Assembly (NCBI GenBank): GCA_900169235.1
Contig: FWCC01000191.1
Span: 1 to 64,000, forward strand
Reading direction: 5' to 3'
DNA length: 64,000 bases
Origin: Zarea fungicola
Lineage: Eukaryota > Ascomycota > Sordariomycetes > Hypocreales > Cordycipitaceae
In this document: positions 1 to 11,164 of the stretch, in pieces
Numbering within the stretch: the first letter of the stretch is position 1
Layout of the letters: each line of letters opens with the position of its first letter
Notes under the pieces: model-generated
Databases searched by the model: none
The model's input: only the letters and a program-made list of their open reading frames with translations
What the model was told of the DNA's origin: nothing
Translations under genes and position numbers: made by a program

Positions 1-615
1 TTTTTTTGTCACCCACATGCTTGGTTGCAGCTAGGATGGATCAAGTTGCTTCAGATAGCCATTGGCATTGGCGGGCGAAATTCTGCGACAATGGATAGGG
101 AAGGTATACACTCCTACGCATCCGTAATTATGTGCAATCCGGCTGCGGGGAATGACGAGGAACAATAGTGGCGGCACAGTAGGAAATGCGAGACATGTTC
201 GCCTTTGTTCTAATAGGTATGTACATGTTATTTTACAAAGCTGGTTAGCAAAGGAAAGTGCCGTCGCCGCAAACGTGCAGGCTTTCCGCTTTAGCAGGCC
301 CCGATTCCAGGAGCAAGCTTCAGCCACTCTGCTACGTTATCCGCTCACGCCATGGTTCGAGCCCTGTCAGAGCTTCCACATGGTTCCAACTTGGTATGGA
401 CGCAGGTTCCAATTAAGTTACTGTCGGAATCTGCTCTAGCTATGCATACAAGCCTTACAATGTCATTTTAGCCATCGCGCCAACCTCTGCAACTTTACTT
501 GGATAGTGACAAAGACCTTGCCAATGCGCGTAGCATCTGAATATCATAACTACCGTCTACTTGGATTGTGGTAAGCGCTGGCTTATATGGAGAGTCAAGG
601 GCTGGCCAAGGTCGT

Positions 616-1020
616 CTAACTTGAACTCTCTGTCGTAGAGCTGGCATTCGTACGATCCGTTCCAGCTACGATTGTCGCAAAGTACTCCATTGCGCCGTGC
701 TGGAGAATATTCTTGATAACCCTTTTGGGCGCTTTTAGAGACACCTAGCTTGGTGAACTCTGTGGTAGAAACATCCGCTCCGGCTGATGTTCATCGCACT
801 GTACTCCATTGTTCCTCATTGGAGAATATTCTTGGTAATAAGCCCTTTAGGTTCGAGACAGTCAACTCTTGGCGGCAGACCCGATCCGTTCCGGCTGAGA
901 TTCGTACTCCATTACCTGCCAGGGAGGATGATCTTGATAATAAGGCTGTTGGATGCGAGAGCGTATCTAACTCTCGATGGCAGATATAGCATTTTTACCA
1001 TCCGCTCTAGCCATTCCGCT
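616..1020. repeat. degenerate tandem repeat, ~103-119 bp unit
   Basis: Three recognisable copies and a partial fourth lie head to tail. Shared landmarks are an AACTCT block at about 624, 756, 864 and 969, a 'gatccgttcc(a/g)gct' type block, the block 'gtactccatt' at 682, 801 and 904, and a 'tggagaatattcttg' type block. Spacing between copies is 119 and 103 bp by the gtactccatt landmark. Copies differ by many substitutions and small indels, so the array is old. It shows no coding constraint. Confidence 0.6.
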
Positions 1021-2453
1021 GTTTCTTCTGTTTCTTCTTCTTCAGTTATTTCTGTAGTTTCTGCTGCTTGTAGTTTTCTACTGTTTCTGTATTCATCTCC
1101 AGGGTCGGTCCTTCCACAGCCCTCGTCGATGGAAATGCTCCTGCTAGAGTCAATTGACGCTATTATCGACACAACACGCGGTTTTCTGTGGAAGCGCCCG
1201 TAAAAGCGGCCTAACAATATGAAATCAGCCCTTGGCTTACCCGAGATGGCATTAACAATCACGTCCTTTCAAAGACCGAAACGACCAATTATCTAGAATT
1301 ACATGACGCTAGATACATTTTTATTCAGATGTATTGAATAATCGAATGGAATTAATGGAATTAATAGTGTCAAATGCTCAAGTACATGAGCATCTGACCC
1401 TTGAAGATGGTAGTGAACTGCATAACTTTCTTGAGTAACTAATCTGGAGATGAAATTGATACACCTCGCGGAATCTACGTAGCTTCAGTCCGGAAGATGC
1501 TGGGTGGCGGCGCATGTGGAGATCGAGCGACTATGGAAGATTTATGCGGCTGTTGACTGGCTCGCGTGACTGACATGTTGATCTTACATCTTAGTGGCTG
1601 CTTTCAGAGTCGCTCAAGGCGTCGGGAGTCATCATTTCTTCGGTTAGTCAGTCTCTGTAACATTGGAGGTTGTTGTCACTGCGCCGACTACAGTCGAAGC
1701 CTATTTGGTACTGGCATTCTCGTTTTCAAACGACACAGACGGAACGCGAGAGTCACTTGGCTGCTGACAGCTGGCACACCTCTTCTACAATCCAACAATC
1801 ACAACCACTGCCCAAAATACAGCCTCAACACACATACACACACCGACTTTTTATATATAATAATTCTATTCGACTTTTAAAATAGCCAATAGCGACATTA
1901 ATAATAATTAGAGTATTTCCCGAAATCCTAGGCTAATCTGAATCCAGACAGGCCCTTGATGACTGTGGCTGGGTCAATGCGTGTCATTAGAGCCGCATGG
2001 GCTGAGCTTTCGAGCACCGTCGGACTTCCTCCAGAGGGCCAGTGGCCTGGATTGTGGGCGAACCCTGAGAATTTCCGTCTCGATGAATTCTGGCATTTAC
2101 TTGGACCTACGATTGGGCTGAAACGACGAGGAGCTGCACAGGCAGATTTTGTTCAGCCCGGCCTATCTGTTGGGCAAAAGCAGGAAGGGGGATGAAGATT
2201 GGCAGCAGCAGCAGCAGGTCTTTTCGCAAGGGCCAGTTGTTCAGCAGCAGCCTGCTCAGACGGCCGGATGTGGCTGTGACTGCGCTTGTTGCCTGCACGG
2301 CCATGAGGTGAATGGCCAGCGGTTGGCCGCCCACTTCCGCCACAGAACAGATGAGCTAATTGACGATCTAACAGACCACAATAGTTTCAAGCTAAACACT
2401 TTGCCATGGCAGTTGACGAAGGGCGTTGATGGGGGTTGAGACTAGACAATCGA

Positions 2454-2715
2454 CAGATGATACAACGGCAAAACAAACCCTTTGTCAGTGCAGTTGTCGA
2501 ACTGTCGATAAGTGTTGGAGAGACTGGTGTGAGGGGCGATCTAACTGATGACAGTAATGGCAAGATTAACAACTGTGCCACTTCAGTTGTCAGGTTATTG
2601 ATAACCGTCGAGAGAGGCTGGTGTGGGAGACCGACCGGTGGATAGCAACCAGTGATATAACGGCAGACCTAAACCTTTGTCAAGGTATTGTTAATGTAAT
2701 TGTCATGATGAAGTC
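2454..2715. repeat. degenerate tandem repeat, ~93-104 bp unit
   Basis: Two full copies and part of a third share blocks in the same order: a 'gatgatacaacggca' type block (about 2454, 2548, 2651), 'cagttgtc' (2491, 2584, weaker at 2697), and 'gagagactggtgtg' / 'gagaggctggtgtg'. The spacing is 93-104 bp. The unit is unlike the repeat at 616-1020. Divergence between copies is high. Confidence 0.55.
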
Positions 2716-3697
2716 GGGTAGAATGTGGTGAGTTATGGGCAGGATCTGAGGTGGCATAAGATGCCCCCTTCTGGAGGATCTGGGGCGCATAAACTGCCTC
2801 ATCTGCGAGTGATTATTCTGGTGTTCAACTGAATCCATTCGGACAATGAGCGTGCGGCTGCCTGTGACTGTCCCTGCCATGTAGACCAATGTGTATTTCT
2901 GTGTTTCTGCGATTTCTGCCGCCGCGTCGCTGGCTTGCTTACGCCGTGCATCAGAGTCGATTTAAATAAACGTGGGTCTTTCCAATCTTGATCCTGATCG
3001 ACTACCAGTATCCATCGCCATCTGCGTGATATTGCGTGTGTGCAGTCTGCACTTTGCTTCCGGTTTGTGGCTGCGGTGACGGAGATCCCTGGACGCCACT
3101 GTCGTAGCAGCCGATGAGGCCCAGTATTGCGGAGCCCCCTGACGTCACAACCGATTGCCGCAAAAGCCCATGTACAGCAAGTACATGTTCACCAAACGGT
3201 AACAAAATATGGCCGTCGGCAACAACGCTGGGTGGATCGACTCTAGACGTGGTGCAGTTGAACATGAAGCAGTATCAAAACGGGGACATGGTGATGCGAA
3301 GGGCATCCATCACAACGAACGCTCAAGTCGCTTCGGCACAAGCCGTCGGACCCAAGCGAATCCTTCCGGCCAGTGAACCGCGCCACCCTTTGATAAATAT
3401 TAGAAGGCCGACTGTTCGCGTGGCGAATGTGTCTAGGATGCTGGTCGGTTTTGTGTGGGGCTTATGAACGTCAAAGGTGTCGAGTCTGCGTCATAGCTGA
3501 TTGCACGACGCATTGACAAGTCAACTGTTTCTCTACGTAGTTGTCGCCCCAGATCCGCAGAGTTTTCGGTGGGACTGGTCTGCAATGAGTTTGCGACAGT
3601 GGTTATTAGAGGCAGATATAAAGCGGGCTCCCACCGTTCAAGACGGTTGTCCAGTTTATCACCGTTTTCCACTCTGCTAGCATTCACATCAATTAAG

Positions 3698-4974
3698 ATG
3701 GCGACACCCAGGCAAGAGGCTGCTTTCTTCGAGCAGGTAGCTCAAGTTAAAAAGAGAATGAGCATCTCCACGGGAACGGGAGAGTCGATGCCAGGGTCTC
3801 CAGGGTCTCCCGAGAGCATCGCAACACCTGACTCGCCCAATGTGGCAGATTCATTCGTCTTTGCGTTTGATATTGATGGAGTGCTTGTGCGTGGCGGCAA
3901 GCCGATTCCCGAGGCCATCAAAGCAATGCAGGTTCTCAATGGCGACAATGAATACGGTCTTCGCATGTAAGTACACTACATGAGCCACTCGCGCCACGAC
4001 CACCACTGACTTTTAGTCCTCATATATTCCTCACAAATGGCGGAGGCAAGACAGAAGAGGAGCGGTGCAGAGATCTCTCTGGCCAGTTGGAGCAAGACGT
4101 CCACCCCGGTCAATTCATCTGCGGGCATACGCCGATGAGAGAAATGGCGGCCAAGTACAAGACTGTGCTGGTAATTGGCGGCGAAGGCGAGACATGTCGA
4201 GATGTGGCCGAGGGCTACGGCTTTAAAGACGTTGTGACGCCGGGCGACATTATCAAGCACGATGCGGCTACGACGCCGTTCCGCAAGCTCACCGACGAGG
4301 AGCACGCCAACTCGCGCACGCGCGACTTTTCCGATGTTGTCATTGACGCCGTGTTTGTCTTTGCCGACTCGCGCGATTGGGCAGGCGACATCCAGATCAT
4401 GCTTGATGTGGCCATGTCCAAGGGTGGTGTTTTGAGCCAGCGCAGCGAGACGTTCAAGGAGGGCCCCCCGTTTTACTTTTCGCACAACGACGTTGTCTGG
4501 TCGGCGGCCCACGAGCACGTCCGCCTCGGCATGGGTGCGCTGCGCCGCATGTTTGAAATCACGTTCAAGGACATTACCGGCGGCAAGGGTGAGCTTCACA
4601 CGCATGCGTTTGGCAAGCCGCAGGTGCCCACGTTTGAGTTTGCGTATCGTCTGATGAGCCAGTGGCGCCAGACCGAGCATGGCCTCGTCAAGCCTCCTCA
4701 GACTGTTTACTTTGTGGGCGACACGCCGGAGAGTGATATTCGCGGCACCAACGCCGTCAATGAAACGGCCGACAACGAATGGTACAGCATTCTCGTCAAG
4801 ACTGGTGTTTACGAGGAGGGGACCGAGCCAGCATACGAGCCTCGGGTGACTGTCGATACAGTCTTGGATGCAGTCAACTACGGCATCCAAAGAGAGATGC
4901 GAAAGCGGGTTGCCCGGCTGCAGAAAGTGGCAGGCTTAGAAGAGCCGGATGGGCTGCAGTTGACAATGGCCTAG
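3698..4974 (+). CDS. HAD-superfamily hydrolase, CECR5/YKR070W type
   Basis: Two exons, 3698-3966 and 4017-4974, joined by a 50-bp GTAAGT..TAG intron, give 408 residues. The N-terminal nucleophile motif FDIDGVLVRGG is at about residues 57-67 (D58 and D60 are the catalytic pair). Motif II is in FLTNGGG just after the intron and the acidic motif IV is GDTPESDIRG near residue 323. This is the HAD IIA (cap C2) layout of human HDHD5/CECR5 and yeast YKR070W, a mitochondrial family whose substrate is not established. Related fungal entries are sometimes mislabelled as phosphatidyltransferases. The frame stays open upstream of the chosen ATG but without another ATG, so a longer, presequence-bearing form from a hidden exon cannot be excluded. 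The family call is firm and the function is unknown. Confidence 0.88.
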
Positions 4975-5093
4975 TCAGTGTATTATGGTGAATGGAGTTG
5001 TTTAAATTGGCGAAAGTGGAGTTATTCTTTCCGACAGATTGTCAAGTACATAGATTTCACAACACCTGTCTGCTCAATGTCCCCGACCGTGGG

Positions 5094-5794
5094 TCACTCG
5101 TGGAAAATAAAATTGCCCCAAGGTGATGAAACTTGCCAGCCAGCAGCGTCGACGGCTGCTTGGCGCGCATCTCGCTGCAACAAAGCCTCCTGGATCGTCA
5201 TGTTTGACGGAAACCGCGGGACTTGCTCTCGATCAACACGGAGCCAGCCCTTCCACCCTGCTGTGACATCACCCCCCGGCCCTCCGAGGACTATAGTGCC
5301 CCAAAACTCGCGTTGTGCACTGTCCTTGGCGGCTTTGCTGTACAGCATATACTTGTCCACCTTGGCCATCAGGTCTCTGTCGCGGGTCTCGGGGCGCAAA
5401 ACATAAATATGCTGAAGGTCGGATTCTGCGCAACTCAGACGCGAAGCCTCAAACCGACCTTCGTAGTCGATAATAACGAGTGCTTTGTGAGAGGCCAGGG
5501 TGGAAGCAATCTTGTAAATGAGCGGCAGATAGCGCCCGGTGATGGTGAGGCCGCCAATTTTTGTCGTCTGGAAGTGTCGGGAGACGATTTCATCCAGCTC
5601 TGTGATGCCAGTATTTTTGATATAATTTGTCTTTTGGTTACATGTGCGGAGGCCATCGAGGACCTGCAGCGATTATCAATTTTGGGGTGGAGGGGTTTTT
5701 GGAATGTGATGGCTTGAGTAGCGTTCTGGCTTACCTCCTCCAGACTTCCCCCTCCCACCTCATTCAGGATCCGGGTACCGAGCGCCGAATCCAT
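5094..5794 (-). CDS. small RecA/Rad51-paralogue-like protein lacking Walker A
   Basis: Two exons, 5794-5735 and 5663-5094, with a 71-bp GTAAGC..CAG intron in phase 0, give 209 residues. Residues 38-46 (NTGITELDE) resemble the 'TGI..LD' start of RecA-fold repair proteins, and ALVIIDYEGRFEASRL at 81-96 resembles the Rad51-paralogue strand with Walker B-like Asp86. The expected GxxxxGKT loop is absent: the corresponding stretch (residues 57-75) has no GK[ST]. The C-terminal part (141-209) has conserved-looking aromatic and charged blocks (GWKGWLRV, GWQVSSPWG). Walker-less Rad51-like subunits are known in the yeast Shu complex (Csm2, Psy3), so a homologous-recombination accessory role is a reasonable but unproven inference. 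An upstream in-frame ATG exists (5932) but its extension looks non-native. Confidence 0.7.
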
Positions 5795-6507
5795 GTCCCC
5801 CCCGTGTCCGAGTTTCTCTGCTTCCGATCTGCCGACGCGGATCCAGCAGGATGTCAGCGGTCGGCGGCGCAAGCTTGACAGCGGCAGGGTCGTGCTTTCA
5901 GCCTGCGACCTGCGAAAATTGCAGCAATTCAACTGCGATTTATCGGACCCGACGGACCTGACAAGCCCAATCGAGTGTGTTTGTGTGATGCGTTTTTTTC
6001 GAATGTGAGTTTAACGTTCCAGGCGTCGCAGTGTGCTGACTGCGACAGGTGTAAGGACAAAAAAGGAACCTTTTCCGTCGAGACTACGGCTTGGGAAGGG
6101 GGCTTCTGTCGGCAGCCAAACTCCAACACCTGAGCCGACTAAGACTCGGCATAATTCTGACGCAGTCACCACACACGCGAGCGTTGAATCACCCGATGAC
6201 AAACTATGATCTAGCGGTGTTAAACCGCACATGGCAGCCTCAATCGAGGCGATCCGGCACGTTACATCACCATTACAGTCACGTCGCAACGCATTATGCG
6301 CAGATTACGCTAGGACCGCGGAGGCATACAGGTAGACATTCACTTGGTAGTTCATAGTCAACACAAGCTGGTGCGCCAGTCTATTCGATACCTGACTTAA
6401 TATACATGTAACAATCCATTGTGATGGCCCGTCTATTTTTCCAGTGCTCCGGGTTGTATCGTAGTTCTGTTCGTTCAACCTTCTTGGTACTGCTTGTCAA
6501 GTCTCGT
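5795..6507. other. intergenic, nothing recognised
   Basis: This 713-bp stretch lies between the start of the RecA-like gene and the stop of COX9, both on the minus strand. It should hold the promoter of the former and the 3' end of the latter. No domain-bearing frame, RNA gene or repeat was seen. Confidence 0.5.
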
Positions 6508-6877
6508 TTACTGCTTGTCGGCAGCGCGCTTCTCCTCCAGCTTGGAGTAGTAATCGTCACGGAGGTTTCTTCGGGGAACATGGTAGCCGTACCTATCAGA
6601 GTCAATATCATCCCGTTAGGGTTGCCAAGAATCTTACCAGAAAGCGTTAGCCATGACGAGACCAGCACCTGTTCTCTGTTAGTATGCGTAAGATTCGTGC
6701 AGCGACATAATTGCCCGAGTCGAGCAAGTAAGAAAGATTCGGGACGTACCAAGACCAATGGAAAGGTCAAGGATGAGGCGGCGTCGGAGCATCTGCACAG
6801 GTCAGTAGGGAACTTGTCATGGCCACCCAGGCCATTGAGCTCTTAAAACATACGCCAGTAATAGGTGCGACGGCCAT
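6508..6877 (-). CDS. cox9: cytochrome c oxidase subunit VIIa (Cox9)
   Basis: This is a 60-residue inner-membrane subunit of complex IV. Four exons run 6877-6854, 6792-6750, 6668-6638 and 6592-6508, with introns of 61, 81 and 45 bp. The spliced protein begins MAVAPITGMLRRRL, has one transmembrane helix (LILDLSIGLGAGLVMANAFW, about residues 14-33) and ends with a basic and acidic tail that starts YGYHVPRRNLRDDYYSKLEE. The size, the single helix and the YGYHVPRR motif match fungal Cox9/VIIa. No single frame reveals the gene, because exon 1 is 24 nt and exon 3 is 31 nt. It is divergently transcribed from the mitochondrial L22 gene, 238 bp away, so the two mitochondrial genes may share a promoter region. 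Confidence 0.93.
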
Positions 6878-7115
6878 TGTAATTATTGATTTGCGTTTCG
6901 TACTTTTGGGTCAATGTCGATTGTCCTCAAGAATTTTGATGATGTCTTCTGAAGCTGCCGAGGATTGAGCATCGGACGATAATGGCGCTAGTTGCTTCAC
7001 GTGACTGCGCGGCAAATCCACGGCAGACGGACAGCACTGTAGACGGCAGGTCTTGAATACTGGAGCACTCTTAAGTTACCAAGCTTCGGCGCAAAAATAG
7101 CATATAGTCATCACA

Positions 7116-8174
7116 ATGAGTCTTCGCTTAGCCTCTCGGCGGCTCGTGGCATCAGGTAAGTTCATTGCCATTGCTTGCATTGACTTGCATTGACTTGCCT
7201 AGGACCGCAATTCGCACTTCCCGTCACGATAGGCGCCGCTCAAACGCGAAGCAAATGGTCGCTGAACCCTTTCAAAAATTGGGGCAAGCCTGAAAAGGAA
7301 CCAGACTTTGCCTCGCTCGACCTGGACGACCCTAGAAAGCGACAGCAGTTCCTGGAGCGCAACATGCAGGGCAAGGTCGAAGACAACATCTTTCAAGACG
7401 AAATCGAGGCCGCCACCAAGACAGGGGGCGCAGATGCCACCGATCAGGCTGGGAATGAACAGAAGACCCGCGAAAACATGGCCATGGTTGTCGACCCGGA
7501 TCCTCTTGCCCGTGTGCGCTGGCAGAGGCGCAAGGTCATGCAGATGGTGCGCAAGAATGGCAAGCTGACAAAGGAGGAGAAGCTCAAGATGACGGAGAGG
7601 GAGCTCGTGCACACGAGCCCATTCATGGCGACCAGTGTGAAGAAACTCATGCTCCTTTCGCGCCAAATCGCCGGCAAGTCGGTCGACGACGCTATTACGC
7701 AAATGACGTGGTCCAAGAAGAAGATGGCAGCCGAAGTCAAATACTACCTCGAAGAGGCCCGCGACCTCGCCGTTGCGCAACGGGGCATGGGCTTGGGCAA
7801 GGTCAATGGCGAGACGTATGCAAACGCCAAGAAGATCCAGACAAAAGACGGCAGATGGGTAGAGGTTGTGGACCCATCCCGGTTGTATATTGCTCAAACT
7901 TGGGTTGGCCGTGGGCCGTGGCGCGGAAAGTCGCCAGACTACAAGGGACGCGGTAGAATGGGAATCATTCAGCATCCCAGCACATGTATGTACGCAACGT
8001 CTTATGCAGCGCATGCACTAACAGACCCGTGTAGCTCTGACTATTCTGCTCAAGGAGGAGCGGACAAGAGTGCGCGAGCATGAGGAACGTGCGGCGAAAA
8101 AGGCCGGCAAAGGCCCATGGGTTCATCTGCCCAATCGCAACATTTACGGCCAGCGACCATATTATACTTGGTAG
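7116..8174 (+). CDS. mrpl22: mitochondrial large-subunit ribosomal protein uL22m
   Basis: Three exons, 7116-7155, 7203-7985 and 8035-8174, give 320 residues. The N-terminus (MSLRLASRRLVASG) is rich in Arg and Ser and lacks acidic residues, as expected for a mitochondrial presequence. The uL22 domain occupies roughly residues 150-315: STSVKKLMLLSRQIAGKSVDDA type helix, VKYYLEEARDLAV, the long hairpin region, GRGRMGIIQHPSTSLTILL and the basic C-terminus. Fungal Mrpl22 proteins are of similar length. The introns are 47 and 49 bp with canonical GT..AG ends. The gene is head-to-head with COX9 on the other side of a 238-bp gap. Confidence 0.9.
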
Positions 8175-8487
8175 CACATTGTCTGACCATACACTGGTTG
8201 GCCTCAGCTGGCCATACGCCGGTTTGGTCATGTATCATCAAGGCTTCATTAGACGGCTCTGAAAAGCTTCGGGTGCCATGTAAACTATGTACATAAAATA
8301 GAACTGTAAGACTGGCAAAGAATTGCAATATTCATCAACAAAAAATCCTCCCTGTTGTAGGCATCAAACACCAGTCCTTTTATAGAATATAGAAGCCAAT
8401 ATGCACATCGAAATTCCTTGTCAAATTGCAAGGTTGTACCCGTACGCCAGCCAACGGGGTTATGCTGCTCATTGCGCGCAGAATCAG
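8175..8487. other. convergent 3' intergenic region
   Basis: 313 bp separate the stop of mrpl22 from the stop of the CFEM gene on the opposite strand. It contains AT-rich stretches suitable for polyadenylation and nothing else that can be recognised. Confidence 0.5.
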
Positions 8488-9481
8488 TTATACCATGGTG
8501 CGCGGCTGCTGACTAGGAACCATGTCTTCGTAGCGGTTCGAGGTCATCTCGATATCATTGCCATACTTGTCAAAAGAGTCGCGATCTCTATGGTCGCGAG
8601 CAGGGTATGTGCGCCCCGAGCCAGGAAGTGGTTTCGATATATCCAGGGATTGTCGGGGGCCTGTCTGGGCCTTTCTCCTCTTCAAGAGACAAAACGCAAT
8701 GGCTCCCACGGCAATGACGACAACGGCAACACCAATACCAATGCCGGCTGCTGCGCCTGACGAAATGCCCGAAGCAGGAGCTGGCGATGACGCCGGGGAC
8801 GTCTCTCCCGCTGTAGGTGAAGTGCTCGAGGGGATAGTGCCAGCCTGTTTCGTGTCAGTACTTGCCAGGCAGCGTTTCTTTCATACTCACAGATGAGCTG
8901 CTGGCAGCCGTAGTCGAGGTCGATGTAGTGGAAGTGGAAGTGGACGTGGATGAAGTCGAGGATGGTGGCGGTGACGATGTGCTTGCAGTTGTGCTAGTGC
9001 TGGTCGTGCTTGTTGTGGTTGTGCTGGTGGTTGTGCTGGTTGTACTTGAGCTGGTTGTGCTTGTGCCTGTGCTGGTCGTTGACGACGGGGCTGCACCGGG
9101 AACAACGGCGGGCACTTGTGCGGCGGATTCTATAATTGTTAGTGGCCAGCTTGCAGCCTTTGAAGGAACATACCGAAGCAAAAGTCGTTGACGCCAATCA
9201 GCGCATTCCGAACGTCCTCTGGAGAGGCACTGCACTTGGCAGCGCATTCAAAGACACCATTGACAAAGCCCTGCTTCACACAGAGACATGGTTTGTCCGC
9301 GCCAGTGCAGCCGAATTGCTGAAATTTACCGCTCACCTCTGTTGCACACCCTGGCTACGCAGTGTCAGCAGAAGAAGATCTATAACCCGATAGTACTTAC
9401 CACGCAGCTGGAATCAGCCATGGTACAGATCGCATGCAGCCCCAGTACGGCCAGAATGGCCCAGGGCTGATGTAGCATCAT
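8488..9481 (-). CDS. CFEM-domain membrane protein with Ser/Thr stalk
   Basis: Four exons, 9481-9401, 9354-9174, 9129-8891 and 8844-8488, encode 285 residues. The layout is a signal peptide (MMLHQPWAILAVLGLHAICT), a CFEM domain with exactly eight cysteines (about residues 25-87), a Thr/Ser-rich stalk (about 95-185), one transmembrane helix (GIGIGVAVVVIAVGAIAFCL) and a basic-start cytoplasmic tail. The DKPCLC motif carries the Asp that serves as haem-iron ligand in characterised CFEM proteins such as Candida Csa2/Rbt5. CFEM proteins are cell-surface proteins used in haem-iron capture or host interaction. This one has a helix and tail, not a GPI signal. The three introns are only 44-46 bp. Confidence 0.88.
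8905..9085 (-). repeat. Thr/Ser codon array in CFEM stalk
   Basis: Exon 3 of the CFEM gene is an irregular run of ACN/AGC/TCN codons, with local tandem copies of 6-9 bp units (Thr-Ser-Thr blocks) and a short Pro-rich interruption. On the plus strand it reads as a long GT-rich stretch. Such arrays usually vary in length between strains and give an O-mannosylated spacer. Confidence 0.65.
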
Positions 9482-11164
9482 AATTGAAGGATGGGCGTAT
9501 TGGCTGTAAAGTAGATGAAGGGCGTATAGTCGAGACTTGTCGAATTCGGACGTTCGGTACAAAGGCTCCAAACGAGTGTGCGCGGTTGAAAGTTGACTAC
9601 CTGACGAAACCAGTCGTGCTGTGAGTGGCAGTTGAATAGAATTGAGGAGATGAGAGAGCGAGGGTACGCAGCTAGGCGTTAAGGAAAGACGGACGTTGGC
9701 GAAGGAATGGGGGGAAGGTGTAACGACTGGAATGCAGCGTGGGACCAGCGCTGCGTTGGAGATGTTGAAGTAGAATCAACGCAATGTACCTTTAGCAAGG
9801 AGGCCGACGACTTGTGCAGTTGGGGCATCCAGTGCGCAGCAGTTAGCGTCAGGTACGCCAGGGGCTGAAGCCCACTCCACTTTACCAGTTTCCGCATGGT
9901 GAGGCGGCGATCAGTGGTTAGTTACCAACTAACTTCTACGCAGTAAGCTGTTGCATTGGTACCAAGGGGCCATTCATGCGAGCGATTTATTATGGCGCTG
10001 GCCAAGGTTCTGACTTTCTAACCATGTTACCTCCAAGGTACGGAGTATACAGTTATTGCTTTGATTCGTATCATCACTACCTTGCAACAGCACACTCTCA
10101 AGTTGGGCAGATAATACACGGGACAAGCAAGGTCCGATCAAGCGACGTGTACTTGGTATTCTCGACAGACCTGTTGCCTGGGCTCTTGTCTATGCTGGCT
10201 CATGGCAGATCAATAGCATGATGTAATGGATCTCATACCAACACAGCGGGGTGAAGGAGAAGGTCTTGTGTCTCTAGTATTCCTGTTAGTTATGGTGGCT
10301 TGAGCCTGTGGACCAAGGGCACGGCTGAATTTTCCGGTCCAGAGGTAGTCAGTCCGTCTTGTGGTATTCAGCGCTGTCTGCTTCTGCCCAAGTTCTTCTT
10401 GTGTTCTCTGTAACTCAAATGCAAGGCGGCGCCACGCGCCATCGTCTTATGCAAGGGCCTGCTCGCTAGCTTCAGGTCCGCGCCACAAATTCGGGGGTAG
10501 AGTAACTACCACGAATGATGACTTTTCTTTTATTACAAACTGCTAACCAATAGTGGTAATGGGTGAATGATGAGCGCTATCTAGTCATTCTGGCTGCTTT
10601 TCGGCGCCTCAAGGCGGTGCAATCAGCCACATGGCATTTACCTTAGGAAGAGAAAGAGCAGCAGCAGAACAGCACGCACGACTTGTTGCCTTCACTTCAA
10701 ATGCACTCCAGACAGTGCCAACAGTGTGGACATTGCACTGTGAAGCTAGGTGGAGGCTGCTACCCTGTAGACGGTAGACTGTTGTACCGCTGAAGCAATT
10801 TGTACTGCGGACGCGACTGTTGATTGAACCCGGAATAGGTAGCAGGTCACTACAGTAGATATGGATGCAGGTTGTGACACACAAGAAGAAATATTTACGA
10901 GGTTTCCCATTGTTTCCTGTTTTGTTGGACCCAGAATGTACCGGCTTGCTCCACCATTTGTCGGTGCCGATAAGGCTTATCTATATATTCTACCTAAGCG
11001 GCCCTGCTGTAGTGCCGCGACGCTAACAATTGAGTTGCTCAACGCCTGAACCACTTCGTAGAACGAAAAGGTCACGCTCGTTCTTCACGCCGCGCAGTTG
11101 CTCACGAATGTTCACATCAAACGGAACTGAATGATTATACGAAAACGAAGAATCATTCCTGGCC
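9482..11164. other. intergenic, nothing recognised
   Basis: This 1.7 kb lies between the divergent starts of the CFEM gene and the Prp24 gene. It should contain both promoters. It includes the palindrome-like motif 'ggtacggagtata' near 10034 and AT-rich patches near 10500-10560. No coding frame with a domain or RNA gene was found. Confidence 0.5.

Larger units (their letters stand above)
1..3697. other. gene-poor region with decayed repeats
   Basis: No gene can be supported in this 3.7 kb. It contains two degenerate tandem repeats (listed separately), a short CAG run near 2203-2215, pyrimidine-rich stretches near 1020-1090 and an AT-rich patch near 1850-1920. Short open frames occur but none has a recognisable domain, splice structure or extended length. 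The last few hundred bases before 3698 must hold the promoter and leader of the following HAD-type gene. Confidence 0.6.

Noticed and set aside
330..380. T-arm-like GGTTCGAGCCC, possible tRNA
   Set aside because: The flanking bases do not form the T stem and there is no A-box or acceptor pairing upstream.
2149..2439. Gln/Cys-rich 96-codon plus-strand frame
   Set aside because: Its composition comes from a CAG run; no homology, no splice partners and it sits in a decayed region.
3002..3265. Minus-strand 87-codon frame with a Gly/Val/Leu pattern resembling fungal repetitive surface proteins
   Set aside because: The resemblance is vague, the frame is short and no adjoining exon continues it. 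At most it is a relic.
3976..4890. 304-codon open frame antisense to the HAD-type gene
   Set aside because: It mirrors the codon bias of the sense gene, has no recognisable domain and would overlap the well-supported hydrolase entirely.
7199..8014. 271-codon open frame antisense to mrpl22
   Set aside because: Complementary shadow of a conserved gene; the product has no domain and the sense strand is clearly coding.
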